In this document: piece after piece, positions 17,320 through 26,351 of the stretch
Layout of the letters: the number at the start of each line of letters is the position of its first letter
Numbering within the stretch: the stretch's first letter is position 1
NCBI GenBank assembly: GCA_934180065.1
Contig: CAKPRA010000012.1
Location: 1 to 41,695, forward strand
Length of the DNA: 41,695 nucleotides
Source of the DNA: an uncultured Clostridia bacterium
GTDB lineage: Bacteria; Bacillota; Clostridia; TANB77; CAG-508
Reading direction: 5' to 3'
Program-made: the position numbers and the translations under genes
The notes under the pieces: model-generated
Databases searched by the model: none
What the model was told of the DNA's origin: nothing
The model's input: the letters and a program-made list of their open reading frames with translations, nothing else

Positions 17320-17516
17320 TGTGGACTTATAATAAAGTTTTAGAATATCCAATAAATATTAAAAATCCAAATCCAAAACTTGCTAAATTTATAATTAGTC
17401 AATATGGAGGACCTGATGGTGAACTTGCAGCATCTCTTAGATATTTAAGCCAAAGATTTGGAATGCCTGATCAAAAATCAAAAGCAATATTAAATGATAT
17501 TGGAACAGAAGAATGA
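17319..17516 (+). pseudogene. cotJC: cotJC (spore coat Mn-catalase-like), split by element insertion
   Basis: 65 residues from the ATG at 17319 (GGGGG upstream, overlapping the cotJB stop). MWTYNKVLEYPINIKNPNPKLAKFIISQYGGPDGELAASLRYLSQRFGMP is a normal CotJC N-terminus (split here only as quoted motif WTYNKVLEYP to RYLSQRFGMP), but after DIGTEE the frame hits TGA. Family members continue with about 120 more residues, beginning LAH at a metal-binding Glu/His helix. The sequence after the break belongs to a mobile element, so cotJC is interrupted rather than simply mutated; the 3' part should lie at the far end of the element. Confidence 0.88.
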
Positions 17517-17610
17517 GCTCCAAAATGTTATCATTTAGTCTGTTTATTGTTGCCAAATATCAACTATTGACAACAAAATGGAGCATATTCGTTTGAACCA
17601 TTTTGTTATC
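17517..17610 (+). other. Left end of the element with inverted repeats
   Basis: Imperfect inverted repeat GCTCCAAAATGTT (17517-17529) and AACAAAATGGAGC (17572-17584), with a third related ACCATTTTGTTATC at about 17597. TTGTTG and CAACAA flank the middle. Such repeats at the junction fit a recombinase attachment site; the crossover bases cannot be defined without the right end. The rest of the 250-bp gap holds only the hairpin before the next gene. Confidence 0.5.
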
Positions 17611-17712
17611 AAGCATTTAAAAGCTCATTTTAAGTATTAAAAAATTTTAAAACGATAAAAAAGTTACCAAAAAAATAAAAAATGCCTTAAAATTGATTTT
17701 AGAAAAGCAGGT

Positions 17713-17751
17713 AAAAGATTGTGTGAAAATTATACAATCTTTTCTTTTTTT
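17713..17751 (+). terminator. Terminator-like hairpin in the leader of the replication gene
   Basis: 10-bp stem AAAAGATTGT (17713-17722) / ACAATCTTTT (17734-17743) followed by CTTTTTTT, ending 3 bp before the Shine-Dalgarno GGAGGTGAGG of the next gene. The position suits attenuation, or shielding of the element from host transcription. Confidence 0.7.
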
Positions 17752-17767
17752 GGAGGTGAGGTAAAAT

Positions 17768-18556
17768 TTGAGTGAAGAAAACAAAATAGGATATTATGCG
17801 GTTATACCATCTACTATTCTATTTAATAATGATTTAAAGCCAAATGAAAAGTTATTATATGCAGTAATAACAGTTTTATCAAATAAAGAAGGTTATTGTT
17901 ATGCTTCTAATGCTTATTTAGGAAAGCTATTTAATGTTATACCACATACTGTTTCTATATGGGTTTCTAATCTTAAAAATAAAGGCTTCCTATATGTAGA
18001 TATAATAACTGATGAAAAAGGCGAAGTAATACAAAGAAGAATATATCCAAATGATACACCCTATGTCATAAATAAAACAGGGGGTATGTTTCAAAAAGGA
18101 CAGTATAATATTATAAGTAATAATAAGATAGATAGATTCTTTAATTATATTATAAATAATAAAGAGGAATTTCCAGCAGAATTTTCAAAAGTAGATTTTG
18201 ATGAAATATATGACCTACTAAAGAAATATGAAATGTTATATACTAAAGATTCTTTGCAATATATAACTGGAGATAACCTAGAAAGAATAAAAGTTATAGA
18301 TTATGCAATAGCTTTAATTGTTAGAGATAAATTACAATACCTAACATATAAAGTTAGTAGAGATAAACTACTAAAAATATATAATGATTGTAAACTCAAA
18401 GAAGATGAATACAAAGATTTGAATAATCCAATTGAGAGCTTTATAAATTATTATTATAAAAGTGTTACAAATGAATTAACGAAGGACAAGCAAAGTCCTT
18501 CGTTTTTTGTACCTAAAAAAGATGAAATTGAAGATATAGGAGGATACGATATATGA
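17768..18556 (+). CDS. Replication initiator-like protein with helix-turn-helix
   Basis: 262 residues; TTG start after GGAGGTGAGG. The N-terminal 100 residues, YYAVIPSTILFNNDLKPNEKLLYAVI then YASNAYLGKLFNVIPHTVSIWVSNL, match the winged helix (HTH_36 type) found in RepA-like initiators and in first genes of ICEs. The C-terminal part is helical and unassigned. It would bind DNA to start element replication or control its genes; which one is not readable. It contains a terminator-like hairpin in its own coding region (18478-18508) and overlaps the next gene by 4 bp. Confidence 0.75.
   Translation: MSEENKIGYYAVIPSTILFNNDLKPNEKLLYAVITVLSNKEGYCYASNAYLGKLFNVIPHTVSIWVSNLKNKGFLYVDIITDEKGEVIQRRIYPNDTPYVINKTGGMFQKGQYNIISNNKIDRFFNYIINNKEEFPAEFSKVDFDEIYDLLKKYEMLYTKDSLQYITGDNLERIKVIDYAIALIVRDKLQYLTYKVSRDKLLKIYNDCKLKEDEYKDLNNPIESFINYYYKSVTNELTKDKQSPSFFVPKKDEIEDIGGYDI
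18478..18508 (+). terminator. Perfect terminator-like hairpin inside a coding region
   Basis: 10-bp perfect stem AACGAAGGAC (18478-18487) / GTCCTTCGTT (18495-18504), 7-nt loop, then TTTT. It lies in frame about 50 bp before the end of the initiator-like gene, where it encodes TKDKQSPSFFV. It could reduce transcription of downstream genes. Confidence 0.7.
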
Positions 18557-19068
18557 TAAATATATTTGAAAAATACAATAAATTAACTGATGAAGAAAGA
18601 AAAGACATTGAAGATTTGTATATAGTTCATCAGTTATATAAACAGTTAGAAAATTCTGATGAAGTTGATTTGACAAAATTAGAATATAAAATACTATTTA
18701 ACAAAGTAAAAGAATGTTTTGATGTAAGTAATATTGATGTTAGAGAAATTATAAAGAGAATAATTGAAATATTGAAATGTGTAGATAAAACAATTAGTGA
18801 TATTGATGATTTAGAACTTGAAGAATTAGTTGATTTAATATCTAATAAGGATTCAGACTTTAAAACTATTGAACATAAAAAAGACATTCTATTTGCAATA
18901 ACAACAGCTAGATTCTATTGTTTATTATTAAAATATGAAGGTCAGTATATGCTTGTGTGTGAGAAAAATGATGGTACTCAATATCAAAGAAGATTTAAAA
19001 ATAAAGATGATTTAGGATTTTATATTTCAAGAAAGTTTTTACAAGAGCATGGAGAAATATTTATATAA
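18553..19068 (+). CDS. Hypothetical ICE protein
   Basis: 171 residues, ATG overlapping the upstream stop (ATGA). Charged, helical protein (LTDEERKDIEDLYIVHQLYKQL; a second half with TARFYCLLLKYEGQYMLVCEKNDG) with no membrane segment and no motif I recognise. The position between an initiator-like gene and a sigma-like regulator suggests a role in replication or control, without further support. It overlaps the next gene by 20 bp. Confidence 0.6.
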   Translation: MINIFEKYNKLTDEERKDIEDLYIVHQLYKQLENSDEVDLTKLEYKILFNKVKECFDVSNIDVREIIKRIIEILKCVDKTISDIDDLELEELVDLISNKDSDFKTIEHKKDILFAITTARFYCLLLKYEGQYMLVCEKNDGTQYQRRFKNKDDLGFYISRKFLQEHGEIFI

Positions 19069-19489
19069 TTCAGGAATAAAGAAAATTGAGTATTATTTAA
19101 AAAGGTATAACCTATTAGACTTGAAAATAAGCAAATTAAGTGAATTTACTGATGAATATAACTATAAACAAACTTATAATAAATGGCTTAAAAATAAATG
19201 TAGTAGTTTAGAAGAAGATGTTATTAGAAACATTGAAATAGAACAAAGAATTTATAAGATTAGAAAATGGCAGAATTTAATAACTGCAATATTAGAACAT
19301 TATAAAGCAAAGGATAAAGAAAAGTATAAATTTATTTGTTTAAAATACTTTAAGAAACTAACACCTATAAAAATTCAAGAAAGAATGAGTTTAACAGAAG
19401 AAGAACAAGATAGTTTGAAATTTGAAATTTTAAATTATATTTTTGCTGTTGCAATAAAGAAAAATATGCTAAAGGAGGTGGAGGTTTAG
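19049..19489 (+). CDS. Sigma-like/ArpU-type regulator (tentative)
   Basis: 146 residues; ATG inside the end of the previous gene. A basic, helical protein. The second half, ILEHYKAKDKEKYKFICLKYFKKLTPIKIQERMSLTEEEQ (KYKFICLKYFKKLTPIKIQE is the key block), has the layout of a sigma-70 region 4 helix-turn-helix, as in ArpU and phage late regulators: a helix, then LTPxxIxExMxLT. The shared Leu-Thr-Pro-x-x-Ile-x-Glu pattern is what I rely on. It may activate element genes. Followed by the sortase gene after 8 bp. Confidence 0.55.
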   Translation: MEKYLYNSGIKKIEYYLKRYNLLDLKISKLSEFTDEYNYKQTYNKWLKNKCSSLEEDVIRNIEIEQRIYKIRKWQNLITAILEHYKAKDKEKYKFICLKYFKKLTPIKIQERMSLTEEEQDSLKFEILNYIFAVAIKKNMLKEVEV

Positions 19490-19497
19490 TCTTTGGT

Positions 19498-20226
19498 ATG
19501 AGTAGATTAAAAAATTTATTGATTATAATAACCATATTAGCTTGTATTGTTAGTTTAATAATAGTAGGTTATATATTTATAAAAGACTATTTAGAATGTA
19601 ATTCAAACAACGAAGATATAGATGACTTGGTTGATGAAGTGTTTATAGAAAATTCTAGTAAAGAAGAAAATAAAATTGATTGGAACAATTTAAAATCTAT
19701 AAATGAAGATATTATAGGCTGGATAGAAATTGAAGGTACTGATATTAATTATCCAATACTTAAAGATAATGATAATTTATATTATTTAAAGCATAATTAT
19801 TTAAAAAAATATAATAGTAATGGATCTATCTTTACATTAGATATAAATCCATTTGAAGATTGCGAAACTTTATTATATGGGCACAATATGAAAAACGGAA
19901 CAATGTTTTCAATACTTGGAAAATATCTTGATAAAGATTTTTTACTTTCACATCAAAAAATTAAAATATATACACCAAATAAAATTTATGAAGGTGTTAT
20001 ATTTAGTGCTTATTCAATAGGAATAGGAACAGAAAAAAATAATATATCAAATTTAAGTTTTGATGAGAAAATAGAATACTATAAAAAAACAAGTCAAATA
20101 AAGGTAGATAATGTCGAAATTACAAATAAAATAGTAAAATTATCAACTTGTTCTTATATAAATAGTAGAACAAGACCAACGGACCAAAGATATTATATTA
20201 TTGCAACACTAAACGAAATAGATTAA
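19498..20226 (+). CDS. srtB: Class B sortase
   Basis: 242 residues; ATG after AAGGAGGTGGAGG. An N-terminal anchor (about 7-29) faces the catalytic domain outward. Catalytic residues: His129 in LLYGHNMKNG, Cys218 in KLSTCSY, and Arg in RTRPTDQRYYIIA. WNNLKSINEDIIGWIEIEGT and YYLKHNYLKKYNSNGSIF are typical of class B sortases (transpeptidases joining surface proteins to peptidoglycan or to one another). It lies upstream of the large adhesin that ends in LPAVQTG plus a membrane anchor, its likely substrate. Confidence 0.9.
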   Translation: MSRLKNLLIIITILACIVSLIIVGYIFIKDYLECNSNNEDIDDLVDEVFIENSSKEENKIDWNNLKSINEDIIGWIEIEGTDINYPILKDNDNLYYLKHNYLKKYNSNGSIFTLDINPFEDCETLLYGHNMKNGTMFSILGKYLDKDFLLSHQKIKIYTPNKIYEGVIFSAYSIGIGTEKNNISNLSFDEKIEYYKKTSQIKVDNVEITNKIVKLSTCSYINSRTRPTDQRYYIIATLNEID

Positions 20227-20251
20227 CAAAGGAAGGTGATGTGTAATATCA

Positions 20252-20440
20252 ATGCTAAAGAAAATATTAAATAAAATACAAAAGTTTGAAAGTCAGAAAC
20301 AAATAAAAGTAGATAAAATATCAGAGATTAAAAATGAAATTAATGATATAGATTCTAAATTAAAAAAACTATACACATTTAAGAAAGAATATGAAAAACT
20401 AGAAAATGATTCGGTAGAATACTTAAATAGTTTGAAGTGA
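20252..20440 (+). CDS. Small coiled-coil protein
   Basis: 62 residues; ATG preceded by AAAGGAAGGTGATG. Almost entirely charged helix (KIQKFESQKQIKVDKISEIK and KLKKLYTFKKEYEKLEND), probably a coiled coil. It lies between the sortase and a membrane-anchored protein and is presumably in the same operon. No family recognised. Confidence 0.55.
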   Translation: MLKKILNKIQKFESQKQIKVDKISEIKNEINDIDSKLKKLYTFKKEYEKLENDSVEYLNSLK

Positions 20441-20448
20441 GGTGGTTT

Positions 20449-20997
20449 ATGACCGAGAAGGAACAAGAGATTTTAAATTTATATTTAAAAGATTTACGAA
20501 AGAAAAGAATTATAATAGTTTTTATTATTGTTTGTGTAATTATAATTGGTGGTGCATCAGCTAAAAAATATTTAGCACAAAATAATGTAGATGTTGCTTC
20601 AAATGAAAACATTACACAAGAAAATATAACAAATGATGTAAGTAACAAAACTAAAGCTGAAAATATAACTCAAAAAACAGATGAAAAGAAAGAAGAAACA
20701 AAAGCTGAAAATACTACTAAAAAGGAAGAAAATAAAGAAGTTCAAAAAACGGAAGTTAAGGAAGAAACTAAAAAGCAGGAAACTACATCTTCCAACAAAC
20801 AACTAGAAACAAAAAATGAACAACAAGTATCTTCTAAACCATCCAATAAAGATTTCTTATTTACTGATGGATATACAATAGAAAATGTAACACAAGCAGC
20901 ACAAGACTATTTAAAATCAAGTGGACATGCAGGAGAATGTACTCCTATAAAAGACAATGAAGGCATTTATTTAGGTATGAGAGTAACTTTTTATTAA
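20449..20997 (+). CDS. Membrane-anchored Lys/Glu/Thr-rich extracytoplasmic protein
   Basis: 182 residues from the ATG at 20449, chosen because GAGGTGG lies 5-6 bp before; a GTG at 20437 overlaps the previous stop. Short basic cytoplasmic part, one membrane helix (IIIVFIIVCVIIIGG, about 22-38), then a long disordered stalk rich in Lys, Glu, Thr and Asn, and a small C-terminal domain (YTIENVTQAAQDYLKSSGHA, CTPIKDNEGIYLGMRVTFY). Same architecture as the next gene; probably displays a small domain beyond the wall. Confidence 0.65.
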   Translation: MTEKEQEILNLYLKDLRKKRIIIVFIIVCVIIIGGASAKKYLAQNNVDVASNENITQENITNDVSNKTKAENITQKTDEKKEETKAENTTKKEENKEVQKTEVKEETKKQETTSSNKQLETKNEQQVSSKPSNKDFLFTDGYTIENVTQAAQDYLKSSGHAGECTPIKDNEGIYLGMRVTFY

Positions 20998-21063
20998 AAT
21001 TTGCTAAAAAGGGCTGACAAATTTAAAAGAACACGTTATTCTTATAGTAAGAGGTGATCTATT

Positions 21064-21747
21064 ATGAAAAAGAAAATTGTAATAATATCAATAATAAGTG
21101 TTTTGTTAGTTGTAATTGGAGTTACAAGCTATTGTGTAAGTAGAAACAAAATATCTAACATAAAAGTTAGCGAAGATTCTATATTAGAAAATGATTTATC
21201 AAATGTAGAAATTGATAAAGATGAAGAAAGTACAGAAAATCTAATTGTAGAAGAAGAACAAAGTATAGATGAAAGTGATAAAGAATTAGAAGAACAAATA
21301 GTGGAAAAAGAAATAGCTATACAACCACAAAATACACAACAAGTTAAATCATCTTCTAAAACGACCAGTAAAGTTGAAACTCAAAAGGATGAAACTAAAA
21401 GTGAAGTAGTTAAAGAAACATCAACTACTAAAGAAGAAACACCTACCAAAGTAGATATACCTTCAACAACAGCAGTAGAACCAAAACAAGAAACCAAAGT
21501 AGTGGAAATCCCAACAAGATGTACCAATAACAATAATCATGGTATGAATATTGGAAATTCAGGAAAATGGTTTAATTCAAAACAAGAAGCAGTTAATTAT
21601 TATGACAGTTTAATTAAGACATGGGGAGATAAATGGGAAAACTTTGAAATAGATTCAGATACTTATGATAAAAATTGTCCGTATGGATATGAAGTGTGGA
21701 CTTGTCCGTTTTGTGGCAAATGGACTATAAATTTTTATTATAGATAA
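21064..21747 (+). CDS. Membrane-anchored surface protein with C-terminal Cys-rich domain
   Basis: 227 residues; ATG preceded by AAGAGGTGATC. N-terminal anchor IVIISIISVLLVVIGVTSYC (about 5-24); Cys24 could in principle be lipidated but the context is not a clear lipobox. A Glu/Lys/Thr stalk (40-150) leads to a compact domain: RCTNNNNHG, SGKWFNSKQEAVNYYDSL, GYEVWTCPFCGKWTINF. The Cys pair in TCPFCGKW plus the earlier Cys residues could bind zinc or form disulfides. Function unknown. Confidence 0.65.
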   Translation: MKKKIVIISIISVLLVVIGVTSYCVSRNKISNIKVSEDSILENDLSNVEIDKDEESTENLIVEEEQSIDESDKELEEQIVEKEIAIQPQNTQQVKSSSKTTSKVETQKDETKSEVVKETSTTKEETPTKVDIPSTTAVEPKQETKVVEIPTRCTNNNNHGMNIGNSGKWFNSKQEAVNYYDSLIKTWGDKWENFEIDSDTYDKNCPYGYEVWTCPFCGKWTINFYYR

Positions 21748-21763
21748 TTAAATATTAGAACAC

Positions 21764-21795
21764 AGGAACAAGTTATAATGGCTTGTTCTTTTTTT
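21764..21795 (+). terminator. Terminator before the adhesin gene
   Basis: Stem GAACAAG (21766-21772) / CTTGTTC (21782-21788) followed by seven T. Confidence 0.75.
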
Positions 21796-21826
21796 GTGCC
21801 TAAAATTAAGAAATGGAGGAATAAAG

Positions 21827-24800
21827 ATGATAAAAACATCAAAATTTAAGAAAATTGTAGCATTTTTAATGTTAATGATTTTATGTATTACTAATGCACA
21901 ACCTATATTTGCAGCATCAGGAAGTGGAACTTATGCGGGAGGACAATTTGCTTCATATATGAACACAACAGACCACCCAGATACAAAATATGGTGTGTTA
22001 ATTAGATTTTTAGTAAATACAAAAACTGGAGAAAAAATGACAGTATTTTGTGCTGAACATGATGTAGATTTTGCAACGAGTGTTGCTTATAATGGAGAAT
22101 ACTATACACCAACAAATTCAGCATTGAAAAAGGCTTGTAAAATTGCTTATGTAGGTTGGTATTCAAAGCATGGAGATTATGTTGTAAATGGTGGAATGTC
22201 AAATGAAATAAAAAAAGATTATACATATACACAACAGTATATATGGCAAACATTAGGACAAAGTAATGCATCATTTACAAATTCAACATATCAAGCAGAA
22301 TATGAAGATTATAAAAGAGAAATAGATAATACTATTTCTAATATTGAAAAAAGACCAAGTTTTGATGGCTCTACAATAACAATTCAAGCAGGAGAAAGTA
22401 AAACCATAACTGATGAATATGGAGTATTTTCAAAATATGAAAGTGTAAATAAAACACAAGATGGAATAACATTCAAACACAATAAAGGAGATAATTCTTT
22501 AACAATTTCAGTAGATGAAAATACAAATATTGAAAATTATAATATTTCTGATTCAACATTCAAATCATGGGGACTTATTAGAGAAGATACACAAGATAAT
22601 GACACTATGATTTATTTTGAATTCAAGGATGGAGTACAAAATCAATTATATTCAATGCACTATAATGATCCTATATCATTAAGAATGTCTTTAAAGATAG
22701 AGTTATTTGGTAAATTAGAATTAAGCAAATTAAATACTAACAAAGATTTAGTTGATGGTTCAGTGTTTACAGTTAATGGACCTGGATACAACGGAGATGT
22801 TACAGTACAAAATGGAAAAATACTTTTAGAGAAAATCAAGAAAGGTACATATACCATAAAGGAAAAATCAGTTGGAACAGGTTATTTATTAAATACTGAA
22901 AGCTATAAGGCAGAAGTAAAACCTAATCAAACAACAACACAAGCAATTATAAATAACGAACCTACTGGAGAAATTAGTTTAATTAAAACTGATAAGGATA
23001 CAGGAAATTCAAATAGAATAGATGGTACTTCTCATCATGGAGATGTAAATTTAAAGGGAACAGAATATACTTTGTATGCTAAGGAAGATATTTATAATGT
23101 TGCAAGAACAGTAAAATATTTTTCAAAGAATGATGAAATTGCAAAATTTACTTTTGATGAATATGGAAAAGCAACAGTTGTTGTAACTAACAAAACAACA
23201 TCAGCAAAATTAAGTGTTGATGGTAATACTATAAAAGGATTACCAATGGGAACATATTATGCAAAAGAAACTCACGTAGTGGAAGGCTATGTGCAAGACA
23301 CACAAGAGCATACTTATACTTTAAGTTATAAAGATATGAATACACCTGTTATAAAAACAAGTGATACATTAAAAAATACAGTACAAAAAGCTAAATTTGA
23401 AGTAATAAAAATATCTTCAAATACAAATACAACAGCACCAATAATTGCAAATGCAGAATTTACTGCAATACTTACAAAATATGTAGATTATTATGGAAGT
23501 TTTGAGGAAGCTGCGAAACATTTAGATCAGTATGCAGAAGATGAATATTCTGTATTTAAAACTGGAGCTGATGGGCATGGAGTTTCAGGATTACTTGCTT
23601 ATGGGGAATATACAGTAAATGAAACATATACACCAAGTGATGAAATTGAAACAGTAGAACCTTTTTATATAAAAATTGATAGAAATTCAAATGGAGTAAT
23701 AAAAGAATATGTTGAAAACGATGCACCATTTGAAAGCTATTTAAAAATGATAAAGATTGATAAAAATACTGGAAAGAAAGTTACTTTTTCAAATGCAACA
23801 TTCAAATTATATAGATTAAATGAAAATAACGAATGGGAGAAAGTAAAATGCAAAACTGGATTATTTAGTACAGATAAATGGAAAACGGATAAAACAGGAT
23901 TAGCAGTAACAGAAGATAAATTAAAAGCAGGGACATATAAAATTGATGAAATTCAGCTTCCAACAGGATTCTTGCAATTAGAAAATGAATTAACATTTAA
24001 AATTAATAGAAGTAATAAAACACTTGAATTTGATGAAGATTATGATGCTTATATAACAATTACAGTTGGAAATGAACAACCTACTGGAACTATAAAATTA
24101 GACAAATCAGTAGCAATAAGGCAAGATGTTGATACATCTCTTGTTGATATATCAGATTTAAGTAAAATAAAATTCAAATTAACTGCAAAAGAAAAAATTA
24201 TTGATTATGCAGATGGAAGTACAATTTATGAAAAAGGTCAAGAAGTTGGAACTTATAATTTAACAAAAGAAGGAAAATTAGAAGTAAAGAAACTTTCAAT
24301 GGGAAAATATGAATTAGAAGAAATTGAAACATTGGATGGTCTAGTATTAGATAACACAAAACACGAAATTGTATTTAAACAAGAAGATACAAAAACTAAA
24401 GTTTATACAAGAGAAGAAAAATTTGTAAATGATACAACACTTGTAGAATTTTCTAAAACTGATATTACTGGAGATAAAGAGCTAGAAGGTGCTACATTAA
24501 TAGTAACAGATAGCAATGGAAAAGTTATTGATAAATGGGTATCAGGAGAAAGAATACATAAGATAGAAGGCTTAAAAGCTGGAGAAAAATATACATTAAA
24601 AGAAGAAATACAAGTAGATTCTTATGTTAAAGCAACAGATATAGAATTTAAAGTAGAAAATACAAAAGAAATTCAAAAAGTAACTATGATAGATAAAGTT
24701 GTTGATATGAGTAAAGTCGATATTGGTGGAAATGAAATAGAAGGAGCAAAAATGCAAGTTTTAGATCATGAAGGCAATGTAGTAGATGAATGGGTATCAA

Positions 24801-25912
24801 CAAAAGAGGCTCATAAAATTAAAAACTTGGAAGAGGGCAAATCATATATTTTACATGAAGAAGTTTGTGTCGATGGATTTGTAAAAGCAACAGATGTTGA
24901 GTTTGAAGTAACTACCGATAAAGAAACACAACATTTAGAAATGATAGATAAAGTTGTTGAAATGAGTAAAGTAGATATTGGTGGCGAAGAAATAGAAGGA
25001 GCTACAATACAAGTTCTTGATGAAGAAGATAATATAATAGATGAATGGGTATCAGGAAAAGAGGCTCATAAAATAAATGGACTAGAAGAAGGTAAATCAT
25101 ATAAATTACATGAAGAAGTTTCTAGTGGATATTTTGTAAAAGCAACAGATGTTAAGTTTGAAGTAAGCTATGACAAAGAAACACAACATTTAGAAATGAT
25201 AGACAAAATTGTTGATGTTACAAAAACTGATATGGTAAATGGCGAAGAAGTTGAAGGTGCTGAATTAGTAGTGATAGATGAAGAAGGCAATGAAATTGAT
25301 AAATGGATTTCAACTAAAGAGCCACATCATGTTGTAGGTTTAGAAGAAGGCAAGACATATACCTTAACTGAAACCATTTGCCCTTATGGATACGAAGTTG
25401 CAGAAAGCATAACATTTACAGTAACTACTGATAAGGAAACACAATTAATTGAAATGAAAGATATGCCAATATTAAAATCAGTACAAGTGGAAAAAATTGA
25501 TAAAGATACTGGAGAACATATTAAATCTAATAAATTTACATTTGGAATCTTTGAAGATGAAGAATGTACTAAATTAATAAAAGAAGCAGGGGCAAATGAA
25601 TTTGAAGGAACTGCATTATTTGAAGATTTAAGATATGGAACATTTTATATAAAGGAACTAAAAGCCCCTTTAGGATATAAACTTTCTGATCAGGTTGTAA
25701 AAATCGAGATTAATGATAAAGGTGTATTTGCCGATGGTGTTTCATTAGAAGAAACAGAAGGAATATATAGTTTTGTATATTATAATTCATTACTACCAGC
25801 TGTTCAAACAGGAAATGAAACAAATTATGCCTTATTATTAGGCATTGCAGCAATTGCAACACTAGGTATTATAGGTGGAACTATATTACTTAAACGCAAG
25901 AAAAATAATTAG
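21827..25912 (+). CDS. Large cell-wall-anchored adhesin with thioester and CnaB domains
   Basis: 1361 residues from the ATG at 21827, chosen because ATGGAGGAAT lies just upstream and a signal peptide follows (KIVAFLMLMILCITNAQPIF, then AAS). The N-terminal domain looks like a thioester domain: Cys75 in VFCAEHD and Gln in YTYTQQYIWQ (136/137), which could form an internal thioester that bonds host surfaces. Then several SpaA/CnaB-like domains (GTYTIKEKSVGTGYLL, MGTYYAKETHVVEGY, GTYKIDEIQLPTGF) and four 84-86-residue near-identical repeats. The C-terminus has LPAVQTG (Pro1324), a membrane helix and KRKK: a sorting signal of unusual, class-B-like type. The sortase is encoded upstream in the same element. 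Confidence 0.92.
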   Translation: MIKTSKFKKIVAFLMLMILCITNAQPIFAASGSGTYAGGQFASYMNTTDHPDTKYGVLIRFLVNTKTGEKMTVFCAEHDVDFATSVAYNGEYYTPTNSALKKACKIAYVGWYSKHGDYVVNGGMSNEIKKDYTYTQQYIWQTLGQSNASFTNSTYQAEYEDYKREIDNTISNIEKRPSFDGSTITIQAGESKTITDEYGVFSKYESVNKTQDGITFKHNKGDNSLTISVDENTNIENYNISDSTFKSWGLIREDTQDNDTMIYFEFKDGVQNQLYSMHYNDPISLRMSLKIELFGKLELSKLNTNKDLVDGSVFTVNGPGYNGDVTVQNGKILLEKIKKGTYTIKEKSVGTGYLLNTESYKAEVKPNQTTTQAIINNEPTGEISLIKTDKDTGNSNRIDGTSHHGDVNLKGTEYTLYAKEDIYNVARTVKYFSKNDEIAKFTFDEYGKATVVVTNKTTSAKLSVDGNTIKGLPMGTYYAKETHVVEGYVQDTQEHTYTLSYKDMNTPVIKTSDTLKNTVQKAKFEVIKISSNTNTTAPIIANAEFTAILTKYVDYYGSFEEAAKHLDQYAEDEYSVFKTGADGHGVSGLLAYGEYTVNETYTPSDEIETVEPFYIKIDRNSNGVIKEYVENDAPFESYLKMIKIDKNTGKKVTFSNATFKLYRLNENNEWEKVKCKTGLFSTDKWKTDKTGLAVTEDKLKAGTYKIDEIQLPTGFLQLENELTFKINRSNKTLEFDEDYDAYITITVGNEQPTGTIKLDKSVAIRQDVDTSLVDISDLSKIKFKLTAKEKIIDYADGSTIYEKGQEVGTYNLTKEGKLEVKKLSMGKYELEEIETLDGLVLDNTKHEIVFKQEDTKTKVYTREEKFVNDTTLVEFSKTDITGDKELEGATLIVTDSNGKVIDKWVSGERIHKIEGLKAGEKYTLKEEIQVDSYVKATDIEFKVENTKEIQKVTMIDKVVDMSKVDIGGNEIEGAKMQVLDHEGNVVDEWVSTKEAHKIKNLEEGKSYILHEEVCVDGFVKATDVEFEVTTDKETQHLEMIDKVVEMSKVDIGGEEIEGATIQVLDEEDNIIDEWVSGKEAHKINGLEEGKSYKLHEEVSSGYFVKATDVKFEVSYDKETQHLEMIDKIVDVTKTDMVNGEEVEGAELVVIDEEGNEIDKWISTKEPHHVVGLEEGKTYTLTETICPYGYEVAESITFTVTTDKETQLIEMKDMPILKSVQVEKIDKDTGEHIKSNKFTFGIFEDEECTKLIKEAGANEFEGTALFEDLRYGTFYIKELKAPLGYKLSDQVVKIEINDKGVFADGVSLEETEGIYSFVYYNSLLPAVQTGNETNYALLLGIAAIATLGIIGGTILLKRKKNN
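24442..25467 (+). repeat. Four CnaB-like tandem repeats of about 255 bp
   Basis: Each copy reads KxDxxGxEIEGAxxxVxDxxG, then W(V/I)S, then a LEEGKSYxLHE block, GxxVKATDVxFEV and TDKETQHLEMIDK. Copies two and three are most alike. The array may change length by recombination. Confidence 0.85.
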
Positions 25913-25917
25913 AATTG

Positions 25918-25942
25918 GAGTGGCTTAAAAACCACTCTTTTT
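25918..25942 (+). terminator. Terminator after the adhesin gene
   Basis: GAGTGG (25918-25923) / CCACTC (25932-25937) followed by five T. Confidence 0.75.
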
Positions 25943-25961
25943 CACATTCAAAGGAGGAATT

Positions 25962-26351
25962 TTGGTACACGCAAATATTATATATAGTAATAGAGAAATA
26001 CAAGAGATATTAAGAAATAAAACAAAAGAAGGTACATTATATTTAATGTATGATGATATATTCTTTGAAGAAATCAATAAAAATGAAAATATAAGTAGAG
26101 AATTTTATTTGATTTCAAGAAAAATAATAAATCCTATAAATGTTATTAAACATGTATCTTTTAAATTAAAAGATGATTATACAAGTAAAGAAATATATGA
26201 GTTAGTTGAGTTGCTACGAAGAAGAACTACAATACTACTAACTTTATTTAATACGAAAGAAAAAGAATGTGATTTATTATTTATTAGCAATGAATATGAT
26301 TTAGATTTAGAACATTATATAAACAACATTCTTGAAATTGAGGATATATAA
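25962..26351 (+). CDS. Hypothetical ICE protein
   Basis: 129 residues from a TTG at 25962 preceded by AAGGAGGAAT. Soluble protein with no signal or membrane helix; an acidic stretch YLMYDDIFFEEINKNEN and a C-terminal region ending EHYINNILEIEDI. No family recognised. Its stop overlaps the next ATG by 1 bp, so it belongs to the conjugation-side operon. Confidence 0.6.
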   Translation: MVHANIIYSNREIQEILRNKTKEGTLYLMYDDIFFEEINKNENISREFYLISRKIINPINVIKHVSFKLKDDYTSKEIYELVELLRRRTTILLTLFNTKEKECDLLFISNEYDLDLEHYINNILEIEDI

